In this document: positions 9,812-19,745 of the stretch, piece after piece
How positions within the stretch are numbered: position 1 is the first letter of the stretch
Layout of the letters: every line of letters starts with the position of its first letter
NCBI GenBank assembly: GCA_016722525.1
Contig: JADKJB010000015.1
Location: 88,066 to 152,065 of the forward strand
Length of the DNA stretch: 64,000 bases
Direction: 5' to 3'
DNA from: Bacteroidota bacterium
GTDB taxonomy: Bacteria; Bacteroidota; Bacteroidia; AKYH767-A; OLB10
Made by a program: the position numbers and the translations under genes
Notes under the pieces: generated by a model
The model's input: the letters and a program-made list of their open reading frames with translations, nothing else
Told to the model about the DNA's origin: nothing
Databases searched by the model: none

Positions 9812-10942
9812 ATGTACTTCGCATCTAACATCAAATTACTCCGCAAGCGGAGAAACCGTACCCAGGATGTGGTATCGGGAGAATTAGGGTTTAGTCGTTC
9901 CACCCTGAACAGTTACGAAAACGGCATTGTAGTGAACCCAACTATTGAGTCACTGATTGGTTTTTCGAAATACTTCAGGGTCTCGATTGATACCTTAATT
10001 AAAATTGATCTTACCCATTTATCAGAGAGTCAGTTGTCGGAGATAGAACGCGGCTACGATGTATATTTAACAGGCGGAAAACTTCGTGTACTTGCAACGA
10101 CTATTGATAGTCTGAACCGTGAGAACATCGAAGTGGTTCCGCTTAGGGCGAAGGCCGGTTATACAGCAGGATACAACGATCCGGAATTTATCGGCAAACT
10201 GCCTACCTTTCAACTACCCTTTTTATCGCATGAAAAAAAGTTCAGGGCATTCCAGATTGATGGCGACTCCATGCTACCCATCCCTCACGGCTCATGGATC
10301 ATTGCGGAGTTTGTGCAAGACTGGCGTGATGTGAAAGATGGCAGTGCTTATATAGTAGTGACGAAAGAAGAAGGAATTGTTTTTAAGATCGTGTATAACC
10401 AAACTCGCAAATTCAAAAACTTTTTATTGCGTTCTTTAAACAAATCGTACGAACCCTTCGAAGTGCCGGTAAACGAAGTCATAGAAATATGGAAGTTCAT
10501 TAATTTCATCAGTAGTGAACTACCGGAGCCGGAGTCGACACAAGATCAATTGAGTAAAATGGTGATGCAGTTGCAGAGTGATATCTCGGTGATAAAAGCG
10601 AGTGCAGGAGGGACCCTTCGACAGGCTCAGGGGCCTGAAACTAAGCTTCGACAGGCTCAGGGGCATGAAAATACCCTTCGACAGGCTCAGGGGCCTGAAA
10701 ATAACCTTCGACAGGCTCAGGGGCCTGAAAATAACCTTCGACAGGCTCAGGGGCCTGAAAATAACCTTCGACAGGCTCAGGGGCCTGAAAATAACCTTCG
10801 ACAGGCTCAGGGGCCTGAAAATAACCTTCGACAGGCTCAGGGCCTGAAAATAACCTTCGACAGGCTCAGGGGCCTGAAAATAACCTTCGGCAGGCTCAGG
10901 GGCCTGAAAACAACCTTCGACAGGCTCAGGGTTCAGTCGTAA
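9812..10942 (+). CDS. XRE-family HTH, S24 (LexA-like) self-cleaving repressor with repeat-derived tail
   Basis: Residues 1-65 are an XRE helix-turn-helix (NIKLLRKRRNRTQ ... FSRSTLNSYENG). Residues 110-235 are an S24 peptidase domain with the Ala115-Gly116 cleavage site (LRAKAGYTAGY), nucleophile Ser153 (GDSMLP) and general base Lys192 (GIVFKIVYN), so damage-triggered autocleavage is expected. From about residue 268 the protein consists of ten-residue repeats LRQAQGPENN encoded by a 30-bp array. One unit is 29 bases, which shifts the frame; without that loss the protein would end in a Lys-rich tail (SVVKEKSKQRKK) at 10971. It probably represses itself, dinB and the dnaE-type gene. Confidence 0.9.
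   Translation: MYFASNIKLLRKRRNRTQDVVSGELGFSRSTLNSYENGIVVNPTIESLIGFSKYFRVSIDTLIKIDLTHLSESQLSEIERGYDVYLTGGKLRVLATTIDSLNRENIEVVPLRAKAGYTAGYNDPEFIGKLPTFQLPFLSHEKKFRAFQIDGDSMLPIPHGSWIIAEFVQDWRDVKDGSAYIVVTKEEGIVFKIVYNQTRKFKNFLLRSLNKSYEPFEVPVNEVIEIWKFINFISSELPEPESTQDQLSKMVMQLQSDISVIKASAGGTLRQAQGPETKLRQAQGHENTLRQAQGPENNLRQAQGPENNLRQAQGPENNLRQAQGPENNLRQAQGPENNLRQAQGLKITFDRLRGLKITFGRLRGLKTTFDRLRVQS
10616..10931 (+). repeat. 30-bp tandem array, eleven copies of CTTCGACAGGCTCAGG, inside a coding region
   Basis: Copies start at 10616, 10646, 10676, 10706, 10736, 10766, 10796, 10826, 10855, 10885 and 10915. Spacing is 30 bases except one 29-base unit (10826-10854, three G instead of four). The core resembles short dispersed repeats found in many bacterial genomes. 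There are no unique spacers. Confidence 0.97.
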
Positions 10943-11209
10943 AAGAAAAATCGAAGCAAAGGAAAAAGTAATTGAATGATTTAGCAGGGTCAACAAAATT
11001 ACATTCACCAAAACAGGTTAAACCATTCACCCCTAAAAACCCAAGATGGCCAAAAATAGGGGGTTTCGGAGGGTTTAATTCACCACATTGACAATATCGC
11101 CCTGGAATTCCGGAACGTTCTGTAGTCAATGATTGATTAAAGAAACCAAATACGGAAAATATAAAATTACCGTTGTAACGGAAACAGGGAAAATCTAAAT
11201 CTTCAAAAC

Positions 11210-11863
11210 ATGAAAACTGCCTGCTGTAATACGCGTCAGATTCGATTTGTTGAAAACAGAACTGTATGTGCAAATCCGGGTTGCAAAAACTACCTCGGAC
11301 AAACAATGGCTTTCCGTGACTATACGAAATTAAAGCATGTGGCCGCTATTTCATTGTTTGTATTCAGTTTACTTTTTACTTTTGAGGATTTTAGTCATGG
11401 CAACCATGATGCTGTAAGGATAATTGACAGCATCAGAAATTCAAAAGTATTGCCACCTACGCTTGAAAATCTTAAAGCAGAGATGCAGCATCAAGGAATA
11501 ATATGCATTCCTGAAGTACTTGCACAAGTTCGAATTGAATCAGGCAATATGAATTCGTTTCTGTTTTTGCATACAAATAATTTATTAGGTATGCGTTATC
11601 CGTTTCGACGAGCCACCTTGGCAATTGGTATATACCTTCCGGCCAACGATACCATAATTATAGGTTCACAACAGGAATTGAAAAAATACGCAAAGCTGGA
11701 TCATTATGCAGTGTATTTCAATTGGCAAAAATCTATTTCCGATTATAAACTGTGGCAAGACCATCACTTCAAATTGCAGGAAAAATATCTTGATTTCCTA
11801 GGGAAGATTTATGCGGAAGATTCCCTTTATACCGCAAAAGTACAAGCTATTTCATCATTGTAA
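11210..11863 (+). CDS. Membrane-anchored glucosaminidase-domain protein
   Basis: 217 residues. The N-terminal 35 residues contain a Cys pair pattern (CC ... CANPGCKNYLG) resembling a small zinc ribbon. A single membrane segment follows at about 44-60 (HVAAISLFVFSLLFTF). Residues 80-205 match the glucosaminidase (FlgJ/LytG-type peptidoglycan hydrolase) domain: 'ICIPEVLAQVRIESGNM', with the catalytic Glu in RIESG, then 'NNLLGMRYP' and 'YFNWQKSISDYKLWQ'. It would cleave N-acetylglucosaminyl bonds in peptidoglycan. The gene stands alone downstream of the repressor and no shared promoter is evident. Confidence 0.85.
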   Translation: MKTACCNTRQIRFVENRTVCANPGCKNYLGQTMAFRDYTKLKHVAAISLFVFSLLFTFEDFSHGNHDAVRIIDSIRNSKVLPPTLENLKAEMQHQGIICIPEVLAQVRIESGNMNSFLFLHTNNLLGMRYPFRRATLAIGIYLPANDTIIIGSQQELKKYAKLDHYAVYFNWQKSISDYKLWQDHHFKLQEKYLDFLGKIYAEDSLYTAKVQAISSL

Positions 11864-11995
11864 AATTTTATTAATCAATATATTAAACCACTTTAGGGCA
11901 TTTTGGTTAAGAAAAAACAGCAGCTTTGTCATTGTGCGTTCCTTTTTATACTTTTACTACTATTATCCATTTGATTTTTGATTTATTTTATCGTC

Positions 11996-14900
11996 ATGAA
12001 ATTAGTTAGATACTTCACTGTTTTTATTTTTTTTTATTTTTTTTCTATCCCAGTTTTTAGTCAGTATTGGATGCAGAGTGGCGGGAGCGTCACCATTGAT
12101 GAAGGACTTGCAATATGTTCAGACAGCAACAATAACATTTACACTACGGGCTATTTCACCTCTTCGTTTGAAATGAATGGTTATCAATTAAACGCTCAGG
12201 GGCTCGAAGATATTTTCATTAGCAAAATGAACAGTGCAGGAAATATTTCATGGCTTATTCGGGCAGGCGCTGCCGATCAGGAAAGAGCGCTTTCCATTGA
12301 TGCTGACCAAGCAGGAAATATTGTTATTACCGGATATTTTTATGGAACAACAATTTTTGGAACAACAACCCTGCTATCCCAAGGCCAGCAAGATATTTTT
12401 ATTGCAAAATATGATTCCTTCGGTAATTTACTATGGGCACGACAAGCCGGTAGCAGTACTAGTGATATTGGTAATTCAGTAAAATTCGATCATGCAGGAA
12501 ACATTATTGTGACAGGTGAGTTTTCGGGCACATGCAATTTCTCAACTTCGTCACTCACCAGTCAGGCAGGAACTGTTGATGCCTTTATTGCTAAATATGA
12601 TGGCAATGGGAATGTAGTTTGGGTTAAAAAAGGATCCGGTAACTTTATTGACCGAGGAACAGGAGTTGCAATTGATTTACAAAATAATATTTATGTATCA
12701 GGAACGTTCAGCGATAGTATTTCATTTGATGTTTTACATCCTAATGTAATGATGAATTCAGTTTTTGTTATTAAATTAAGTGCAACAGGAGTTGAACAAT
12801 GGTTTAGGTGGCTCGGAAGTGGCATCAGTGTGAACGGAGGCGGCATCAATTTCTCATCGAATGGAATTAATTTAACAGGAGATTTTTCAGGCACTCTTGT
12901 ATTTTTTGGCCTTCCCGGATCACCGACAATCAATCCTACTTTACCATTCAATAGTTATATTGGACGTCTAAATAGTTCAGGCAACCTGGCGTTTTTTACT
13001 TCAAAGGTTTCTGATAATGAGATTAACAGCACTTGTATTTCTTCTAAAGCTAATGGTGATATTATAATTGGAGGTAATTTTAAATGTAGATTTAAAGATT
13101 TTTCTTCTCAATATGGAGCAGGTGTATTTTGTAGCATGGGATTTTGGGATAATTATTTGACATCTTATTCTATATCCGGCACCTGGTTATGGGCACGACA
13201 TTTTGCAGGAAAACAAAACGATGTTATAAAAAGTCTTTCGGTATATAATGATTCGTTGCCTGTTTTTACAGGGAGTTATCAGAGTGATTACTGTATACCT
13301 GTAAGAATAAATCAAATTACTGCGCATGGAACACTTGCTGTTGATTATAATTTTGTGGATAACCTTGCTACTTTTTGCAACGACAATTATTACGGTCAAC
13401 ATTTGATTTATGAATCGAAAGGTAACAGCGATGTTTTTATAAATGCTGCTGTTAATTTGTTACGTGAACCTTTAGATTATTTCAAGAGAACAACAGGAAC
13501 CTGCAACAGAACTTATAACAATATGTGCATTACTGGTCCGCTCGGCATTTGTGGCGATACAATATTTACCTGCACCACCGGCACATTATCAATGCATCCC
13601 GGTTTGGGGCAAGGAGAAATCTATTTTTATGCTCTGGCACCACTTTTCAATTTTGCGTGGAGTAATGGGGCCACAACCGGAACTTTTACAACCGCCGCAC
13701 CTGGTGCATATGCTGCAACAGCAACCAGCATAGATGGTTGTTTTACACATAACGCCTCCTCCTATTTGCTTGCATCGTACCAACCTAAACCAGAATTAGC
13801 GGATAATAAAGGATTTAATAGCGGCACCACATCACCTCAAGCCATAGAGTTGTGCTTTCCCGATTCCGTGGAATTATCCTGCACAAATCCAGCTAACAGT
13901 ACTGTTACTTGGGTAGGCTTCGCTCCTGGTTTAAATCCGGTTTCTGTTGATTCTTCAGGGACTTATAACTGCTTATTAACCAACCAATATGGTTGCATTA
14001 ACAGTACCGAAATAGAGGTTACTATTACTAATCCGTTAGCCGGTGCTATACTTCCAAAACTCAAATGGATTAATGATATAGATGGAAATGACAGCATAAC
14101 CATATGTGCTAATCAAGTATTTGAAATTTTGTTTATGATGAAAACACTAACCCTGGCGGCCTCTCCTTGCAATGCATTCCGGAAATGAGTTTTGCCAATT
14201 GGACTGTAGACTCATTAACAATGGGCATTAATTATAATTCGGTAACAACTTGTCAACTGAATAAAAATTCATTTTCAAGTCCATTCGCGGGAAATTATAC
14301 GATACTACTAACTGTTGAAATCATTCGGTTAAATCCTTGCGGGAATGACACCTCCTATGTCACCGATACTTTATTTGTTGAAATATTGCCAGCTTCGATA
14401 GGAGCACTCAACTTCAGTGTTAGTGGCCCTGCTGAATTTTGTCCGGGTGATACAGCGTTAATTATAGCATCACCACCCGGAAATGTATATGAATGGCAAT
14501 CCGGATTTATTGGAGATACATTATTTGTTCTTCAACCCGGAGTGTATACAGTAACCGGTACATATACCGTAATTAATTCATCAGGATGCCCGGATGTGTT
14601 AACCGGGAATGGAACTCAAACAGTTGCATTTTTCGCTCAACCAATTGTTACTACAAATCCTTCATCAGGAATTATTTGCGCAAACGATTCTGTTTTTTTG
14701 CTTTGCAGCGGAGCGCCTCCACCTGATTGGTACGGTCCATCAGGAGCACTAGCTATAGGAATGAGTTCCATGTATACCAATGTTCCAGGGAATTATTTTT
14801 GTATTCAAAACGTTGCTCCAGGATGTGATTTAATTTCCAATACAGTCGGCTTATTTCAATATAGCAGTCCTGCCCTACTTGCATTTCCTGATACTGTATG

Positions 14901-15544
14901 CTACAATGATACCACAACTCTAAGCATACTCTCAGCACCGGGAAGTAGTATTCAATGGTATTTGCCACTAACGGGTACTTCAGCGGTGCAATTTGTTACA
15001 ATTCCCGGGACTTATTTTTGCGATGTCACATCCTGCGGAATTACTTCAACACTTGCAGTCACAGCAAATAGCTTCCCTCCGGTCACCTCCCCTGCAATTT
15101 CATACCTTCCACCTAATCTTGTTTCAACACAGGCTGTATTGTACCAATGGCTCTTCAACGGATCTATACTAACTGGTGCAATCGCTCAAACATATACTCC
15201 TATTCAGGCAGGAACTTATTCAATTCAAGTTGTTGATAGCAATGGTTGTTCCTCATTGTCGGATCCATTCCTATTTACTTTAATTGATGAAATTCAGGAT
15301 AGTGGTTTTATAAAATTCAACCAAATCCTGCTTCTTCCACATTTGAGATAGTATTTGCGAATTCTTTAACAGAATTAAAAAATGTAAAATTGTTATTAGA
15401 AACATACAAGGAAAAATAGTAAAATCAGGTTCCTTAACAGATAACCATTTGATAGAGGTAATAGATTTTTCAAATGGAATATATTTTATAGAACTTTTGA
15501 CTAAAACAAATATGTTCAGAAGCAAATTCGCGGTGCAACATTAA
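11996..15544 (+). CDS. Large T9SS protein with SBBP propeller repeats and Ig-like domains (three frame breaks)
   Basis: I start at ATG 11996, which opens a signal peptide (MKLVRYFTVFIFFYFFSIPVFS-Q). Residues 30-430 carry SBBP-type propeller repeats ('DSNNNIYTTGYFTSSF', 'DQAGNIVITGYFYG', 'DHAGNIIVTGEFSG', 'DLQNNIYVSGTFSD'). The remainder holds Ig-like/PKD-like modules with paired cysteines ('ICANDSVFLLCSGAPPPDWYGPSG'). The frame shifts near 14128 (AATTTTG), 15303 and about 15385; restoring them gives a T9SS tail (YKIQPNPASSTFEIVF ... GIYFIELL) ending at 15544. It is about 1180 residues long, secreted, and has no enzymatic motif. A strong terminator follows. Confidence 0.85.
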
Positions 15545-15602
15545 TTTAAAATATAAAGTATCCATCTCTACCATCATATTTCTCTTAATCAAAAACTATT
15601 TT

Positions 15603-15634
15603 AAAAAAAAAGGAACCCTAGGGTTCCTTTTTTT
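15603..15634. terminator. Bidirectional Rho-independent terminator
   Basis: AAAAAAAGGAACCC is followed immediately by TAGGGTTCCTTTTTTT. The perfect stem with A and T tracts serves the plus-strand T9SS gene and the small minus-strand gene at 15643-15738. Confidence 0.9.
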
Positions 15635-15642
15635 GTAATTAC

Positions 15643-15738
15643 TTACCGGCTTTTTAGCCTTTTGTCGGCCCTTTTTTCTTTAAGGGTCTTAGTTGGAGCT
15701 TTTTTAGCTTCCTTTTGAACTGATTTTTCTTTTGCCAT
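15643..15738 (-). CDS. Small basic conserved-type protein (31 aa)
   Basis: ATG at 15738-15736 to TAA at 15645-15643. The peptide begins MAKEKSVQKEAKK and continues APTKTLKEKRADKRLKSR, so about 45% of residues are Lys or Arg. I have seen similar very short lysine-rich MAKEKS...TLKEKR proteins annotated in Bacteroidota, but this is recall. The region is flanked by its own terminator and codes cleanly. A nucleic-acid-binding role is suggested only by charge. Function unknown. Confidence 0.65.
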   Translation of the reverse strand: MAKEKSVQKEAKKAPTKTLKEKRADKRLKSR

Positions 15739-15965
15739 AGGTTATAGTTTTTTATAACGCGGTGAAGATAGTAAAAGAAAAATGAAATTAAAATGAAAAT
15801 GAAATCGATTTTAATTTCGCTGCAAAAGTTGCTTACCAGTAATTGTGAATTAAAATACTTTTATCACTATTACTTAAATACTTTTAATGGCAGGAGCAAT
15901 TTGTGTACTTTTACTTATCAGATTCCACAATTTTATTCATTTTATAAATTTTAAAAGAAACAAAA

Positions 15966-17650
15966 ATGAGATATCTACTGGTGCTACTATTTTCTCTCTC
16001 CAATCTACCATTGAATGCGCAATGGAGCAACAATCTTTTAAGCAATACGGAAGTGAAAGATTCCATTGGTTTTGAGGAATCAGTTCCATTATCTGCAACT
16101 ACGAGCACCGGCAAAACTTATATTTCTTATTTCGCCCAATACAACGGCAACTATCAGATGCGGTTGCAATTATTGGATAGTTCCGGCAACAAACTTTTCG
16201 GCCAAGCCGGTTTACTGGTGAGTAACAATCCGCAATCGACTGCCATTTTTAGATATGATTTAAAGACTGACGCCAATGACAATGCTATCATTGCTTTTCA
16301 AGATATACGTAGCGGGGGCGCACTGAATATTGTTACCTATAAAATAGATGAGCAAGGAAATTTTCTGTGGGGATCTAATGGAATCCTTTTAGTAGATCCG
16401 GTTTCAACGGAAGGGCTTGGGCCCAAGATAGGATTCACCAACGCCGGGAATGTAATTATTGCCTGGAATGCATCGTCTTCAAATTCGAGTTGGGTGGCTT
16501 TACAAAAACTGACTTCTACAGGAACCTTGACGTGGGCAAACACATTGAGAGTAATTGATTCTTCCTTTATAAAAAAGTATACCCGACCTACCTTAATTCC
16601 TGTTGACACTGATGATTTTGCCCTATTATATGTTGAGCAAACCGGATTCGGTCTTGGTGTTTCAAATATGTATGCACAACGCTACAATGCCTTTGGAGGA
16701 TCGGTTTGGTCAACTCCTGTGCATGTTTCTACCAAGACTATCTCTTTCTTTTATTTTTGTGAAGCAATCAGTGACGGAGCAGGAGGATTTTTGTCGGCTT
16801 CAGTACTTCAGATAATAACTTCCCATCAATTGGCGATGTATATGTTCAGCATGTCGATAGTGATGGTAATTTATGGAATGCGACAGGTAATATTGCCTGC
16901 AATCTGGCAAATACGCAACGATTTTGTAATGCAACCAGATTTTCATCTGCTAATGCTTCCTTTTGGGTACTTATCAAGGCTACCGACGTGAATCAAAATC
17001 AATCCGGAGTAATTATTCAATCTTTCGATACCAATGGAAACGTCCAGTTAACTCCAACCGGAGCAACGCTACGACCTGTTTCATCCGCCTATGATGACCC
17101 TTCCGATTTCTCTATAACTTCAGATGGAATAATTGCATTTTATATAATCGGCAATCCACCCAACCAAACTATTAGCGCCATAAAAAGTGATTTCTCAGGC
17201 AACCTGCAATGGAATGGATTTCCGGTTAACATTTGCACAAAAAACTCAGGTAAGGATGATCTTTCAGTAGGTCTGTTTGTAAACAATCAGGTTATTGCTG
17301 CTTGGACTGATTCCAGAAACGACTATGGAATTTATGCTCAAAATATCACCAACGATGGACAAAGTGGTCCGCTTTCAGCAATTGAAAATTTCAGTGCTGC
17401 CCATACATTTATAAATTTATATCCTAACCCATTTGAAGAAAATCTGAGCCTGTATTTCAGCAATCCACCGAATGGTAAGCTTACACTTAAATTGTTTGAT
17501 GTAGCGGGCAGGCAAGTTTGGCATTCAGAAAATCCCGAAGTTTATAACAACTTGTACCCTATTCATATCCCCTGCCTTGACGCAGGTGTTTACTTTATGG
17601 AAGTCGACTTAGCTAACATAAAAAAACTAATAAAAATATCGAAGTTGTAA
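15966..17650 (+). CDS. T9SS-secreted protein, propeller-like (one frame break)
   Basis: The signal peptide (MRYLLVLLFSLSNLPLNAQ) is followed by repeated 'LQLLDSSGNKLFG', 'KIDEQGNFLWGSNG', 'QKLTSTGTLTWAN' and 'QRYNAFGGSVWS' segments, each a strand of a predicted beta-propeller, separated by 'VIAWNASSSNSSWVALQ'-type strands. The frame changes once near 16790 and continues without loss (DVYVQHVDSDGNLWNATG ...). A T9SS type A tail closes the protein (INLYPNPFEENLSLYF ... DAGVYFMEVDL ... KLIKISKL). About 560 residues. Secreted; partner unknown. No motif for catalysis is seen. Confidence 0.85.
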
Positions 17651-17711
17651 CAGCCCCTTATTTCGAAAGCACTCCAAGATGCGCTTTCCAGCCACATTTC
17701 CTATTTAGTAT

Positions 17712-18086
17712 TCACCATTTTTTAAATACAAAAAATACTGCCAAAACAATTAATCCGAAACCAACCAAATGGTTCCATGCGAGTTTGTCTGTCTTAAAAA
17801 CTAGCACTGCAAAAATCACAAATACCGTAAGCGATACTACCTCTTGAATCATTTTTAACTGGAAAAGATTGAAGGGTCCTCCATTTTCAATATAACCAAT
17901 ACGGTTGGCCGGAACCTGAAAAAAATATTCAAAAAGAGCAATTCCCCAACTTAGCAGAATAACACCAAAAATCCCCAATTTTGCCAGCCAGGGTATTTTG
18001 TAATACTGTAGGTGTCCATACCACGCAATTGTCATGAAGCAATTTGCCACTATCAATAGAGCTATTGAAGAAATACCTTTTAACAT
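17712..18086 (-). CDS. DMT-family small membrane protein (DUF486)
   Basis: 124 residues from ATG 18086; an in-frame upstream extension is less likely because it lacks membrane character. Four membrane helices are evident (SSIALLIVANCFMTIAWYG; LAKLGIFGVILLSWGIAL; VVSLTVFVIFAVLVFK; LVGFGLIVLAVFFVF), with the DUF486 signature 'YFFQVPANRIGY' and 'GPFNLFQLKMIQE' between helices 2 and 3. The family is related to drug/metabolite transporters; substrate unknown. It is not part of an obvious operon. Confidence 0.88.
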   Translation of the reverse strand: MLKGISSIALLIVANCFMTIAWYGHLQYYKIPWLAKLGIFGVILLSWGIALFEYFFQVPANRIGYIENGGPFNLFQLKMIQEVVSLTVFVIFAVLVFKTDKLAWNHLVGFGLIVLAVFFVFKKW

Positions 18087-18159
18087 AATTTCACATTTTG
18101 TGCAAAGGTGCCAAATGTGGAGCAAAAATTGAATTTGGGTTAGTTGGTCAGCAGTAACT

Positions 18160-18250
18160 CCACTAACCCACTAACCCACTAACCCACTAACCCATTAACT
18201 CCACTACCCTACTAACCCACTAACTCCACTAACCCACTAACCCACTAACT
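18160..18250. repeat. CCCACTAA microsatellite
   Basis: About ten degenerate 7-8-base units of (CC)CACTAA lie between two minus-strand genes. Similar low-complexity blocks occur at 46856-46945 and 62519-62636. Confidence 0.9.
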
Positions 18251-18260
18251 AATTACCTAC

Positions 18261-18595
18261 TCAATTCTGGTTCTTTTTTTCAATAAACACATAATAGGTC
18301 ACCAGACTCAGACCTCCAAATAAGAAAATCATAGAGAGATAAGCAACTGGTTCTTCAAGCAGTGTGGTTGCTGCCAAAATGTTTCCCATTAGTATGCCCA
18401 GGGCAACCCCAATAAAGAGCATTCCGAACTTCATGGCAGTATTCCCATTTACTTTTTAGACTCAAATAATGACGGATCCGCGCCTTTTTCGATTAACGAA
18501 AGTCTTTCTTTGTGGCGCGTAGTGAAGAAAACATACAATATTCCAAATGCACACAGGAACATAGTTATCGGAATTAATACTTCTGAATTTTGCAT
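18261..18595 (-). CDS. DUF6249-type small membrane protein, split by one-base shift
   Basis: ATG 18595 opens MQNSEVLIPITMFLCAFGI, a membrane helix, then 'FFTTRHKERLSLIEKGADPSLF', the hallmark of DUF6249-like proteins. The frame stops at an A run (CTAAAAAG, about 18450), but one base of slippage joins it to 'VNGNTAMKFGMLFIGVALG' and two further membrane helices ending at 18261. In relatives both halves form one protein of about 110 residues, so I merge them. It is divergent from the ECF sigma factor gene, a frequent pairing in Bacteroidota. Function unknown. Confidence 0.75.
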
Positions 18596-18659
18596 AAAGC
18601 TTGTTTTTAAATGATTTGTTTTGTTTAATTTTCCAGTATGACACCTTGTGAAAGATATC

Positions 18660-18714
18660 GGTTACAATTATTTTAAAATTATTTTGTAACCGTTAGCCGA
18701 TCGGAGTAGTCTTA
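18660..18714 (+). promoter_or_regulatory. Candidate ECF-type promoter of the sigma factor gene, with inverted repeat
   Basis: GGTTACAA (18660-18667) and TTGTAACC (18684-18691) are inverted copies. GTAACC at 18686-18691 and GTCTTA at 18709-18714 are 17 bases apart, like the GTAAC...CGTC elements of ECF sigma promoters. This suggests that the sigma factor transcribes its own gene. The inverted copy would also present GTAACC toward the divergent DUF6249 gene. Confidence 0.5.
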
Positions 18715-18722
18715 CTTAAACA

Positions 18723-19301
18723 ATGGCCTACAAAGATGATGCTTATTATATTGCTAGGATACGACAGTATGCTGATAATGCGGCATTTGCAAGCCTTGTA
18801 AACAAGCATAAAACAATGGCTTATAATATAGCCTTAAGGATTACAAGAAGTCGTGAAGATGCAGAAGAGGTGGCTCAGGACGCTTTTGTAAAAGTGTTTC
18901 AGTCTTTAGCTCAGTTTAAAGGCGACTCTAAATTTACTACCTGGTTGTTTAAAGTAGTATACAATCTGGCCCTTACTAAAATAAGAAAAAAAAGTCTTAT
19001 TTCAGGGTCTATCGATGAGGATCATTTTACGGAAACTGCCAGCGAAGAAGCCTTTGAAGTTGTTGCTCGTATAAAAGATAAAGAACAGAAAAAATATCTT
19101 AATGAGGCTATTGCTATGCTGGATGAATCCGATCAATTGCTAATTTCACTCTATTACATGAATGATTTGTCGGTAGATGAAATTGCAGAAATAACAGACC
19201 TTTCCGCTTCTAATATAAAAGTGAAGTTATTCCGTTCCCGTAAAAAACTTCACGATGAATTACAGAGAAGCCTTAAAGATGAATTACATAGTATTCTATA
19301 A
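18723..19301 (+). CDS. ECF-family RNA polymerase sigma factor (RpoE-like)
   Basis: 192 residues. Region 2 is clear (FASLVNKHKTMAYNIALRITRSREDAEEVAQDAFVKVFQSL, residues 19-60, with the -10-recognising 'FKGDSKFTTWLFKVVYNLA' next). Region 4 follows at about 130-185 (LNEAIAMLDESDQLLISLYYMNDLSVDEIAEITDLSASNIKVKLFRSRKKL). The protein would direct RNA polymerase core to a small regulon. Two genes follow at 21- and 17-base spacing, the first a membrane protein in the position usually held by an anti-sigma factor. The upstream element suggests autoregulation. Confidence 0.93.
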   Translation: MAYKDDAYYIARIRQYADNAAFASLVNKHKTMAYNIALRITRSREDAEEVAQDAFVKVFQSLAQFKGDSKFTTWLFKVVYNLALTKIRKKSLISGSIDEDHFTETASEEAFEVVARIKDKEQKKYLNEAIAMLDESDQLLISLYYMNDLSVDEIAEITDLSASNIKVKLFRSRKKLHDELQRSLKDELHSIL

Positions 19302-19321
19302 ATTTAATATATTTGACCCCC

Positions 19322-19729
19322 ATGAAGCAGCTACCAAATAAGAATGAAGATCTCCTTAAAAAGATGCTCAGCAATGACCTTCTTGAGCAACCTTCAGCGC
19401 ATTTCACCTCCGATGTGTTAGGTAAATTGGGCATCAGCACGGCAACAAATTCAATAAAATACGAACCTGTTATTTCAAAAAATGGGTGGATACTTATAGG
19501 CATCATCATAGGAAGTATTTTGTGGTTTGCACTTTCCAATTTCACCTCTACCTCCGAAGCAGGGTTCAGTTCTTTAATTATTAATCAAACTCTTAGCAAG
19601 ACAAACGGTTTCATCCGATTATTTACCGATGATTCTTTTGTTTTATTAATTTCTATACTTTCAATTGCTGTTTTTATGTTGGTGAGTGCCGAATCTGTTT
19701 ACAGGCAGTCTAGGCTGAAAGCAGCTTAA
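19322..19729 (+). CDS. Two-helix membrane protein, candidate anti-sigma partner
   Basis: 135 residues from ATG 19322 (a TTG nine bases upstream is weaker). The N-terminal 50 residues are soluble and charged (LPNKNEDLLKKMLSNDLLEQPSAHFTSDVLGKLG). Two membrane helices follow (WILIGIIIGSILWFALS; FVLLISILSIAVFMLVS) flanking a periplasmic loop. It begins 21 bases after the sigma factor stop codon. Position and topology fit a membrane anti-sigma or regulatory partner, but no zinc anti-sigma HxxxCxxC motif is present, so the role is inference. Confidence 0.7.
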   Translation: MKQLPNKNEDLLKKMLSNDLLEQPSAHFTSDVLGKLGISTATNSIKYEPVISKNGWILIGIIIGSILWFALSNFTSTSEAGFSSLIINQTLSKTNGFIRLFTDDSFVLLISILSIAVFMLVSAESVYRQSRLKAA

Positions 19730-19745
19730 CTGACTTTAAATTCTG

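Noticed and set aside
9466..9828. An open frame of 120 codons between dinB and the S24 regulator
   Set aside because: It runs across the promoter, operator and palindrome of the S24 gene, has no family resemblance, and its composition follows the repeats.
10616..10931. A 30-base periodic array that could look like a CRISPR
   Set aside because: The units follow one another without unique spacers, lie inside a coding frame and have no cas genes nearby.
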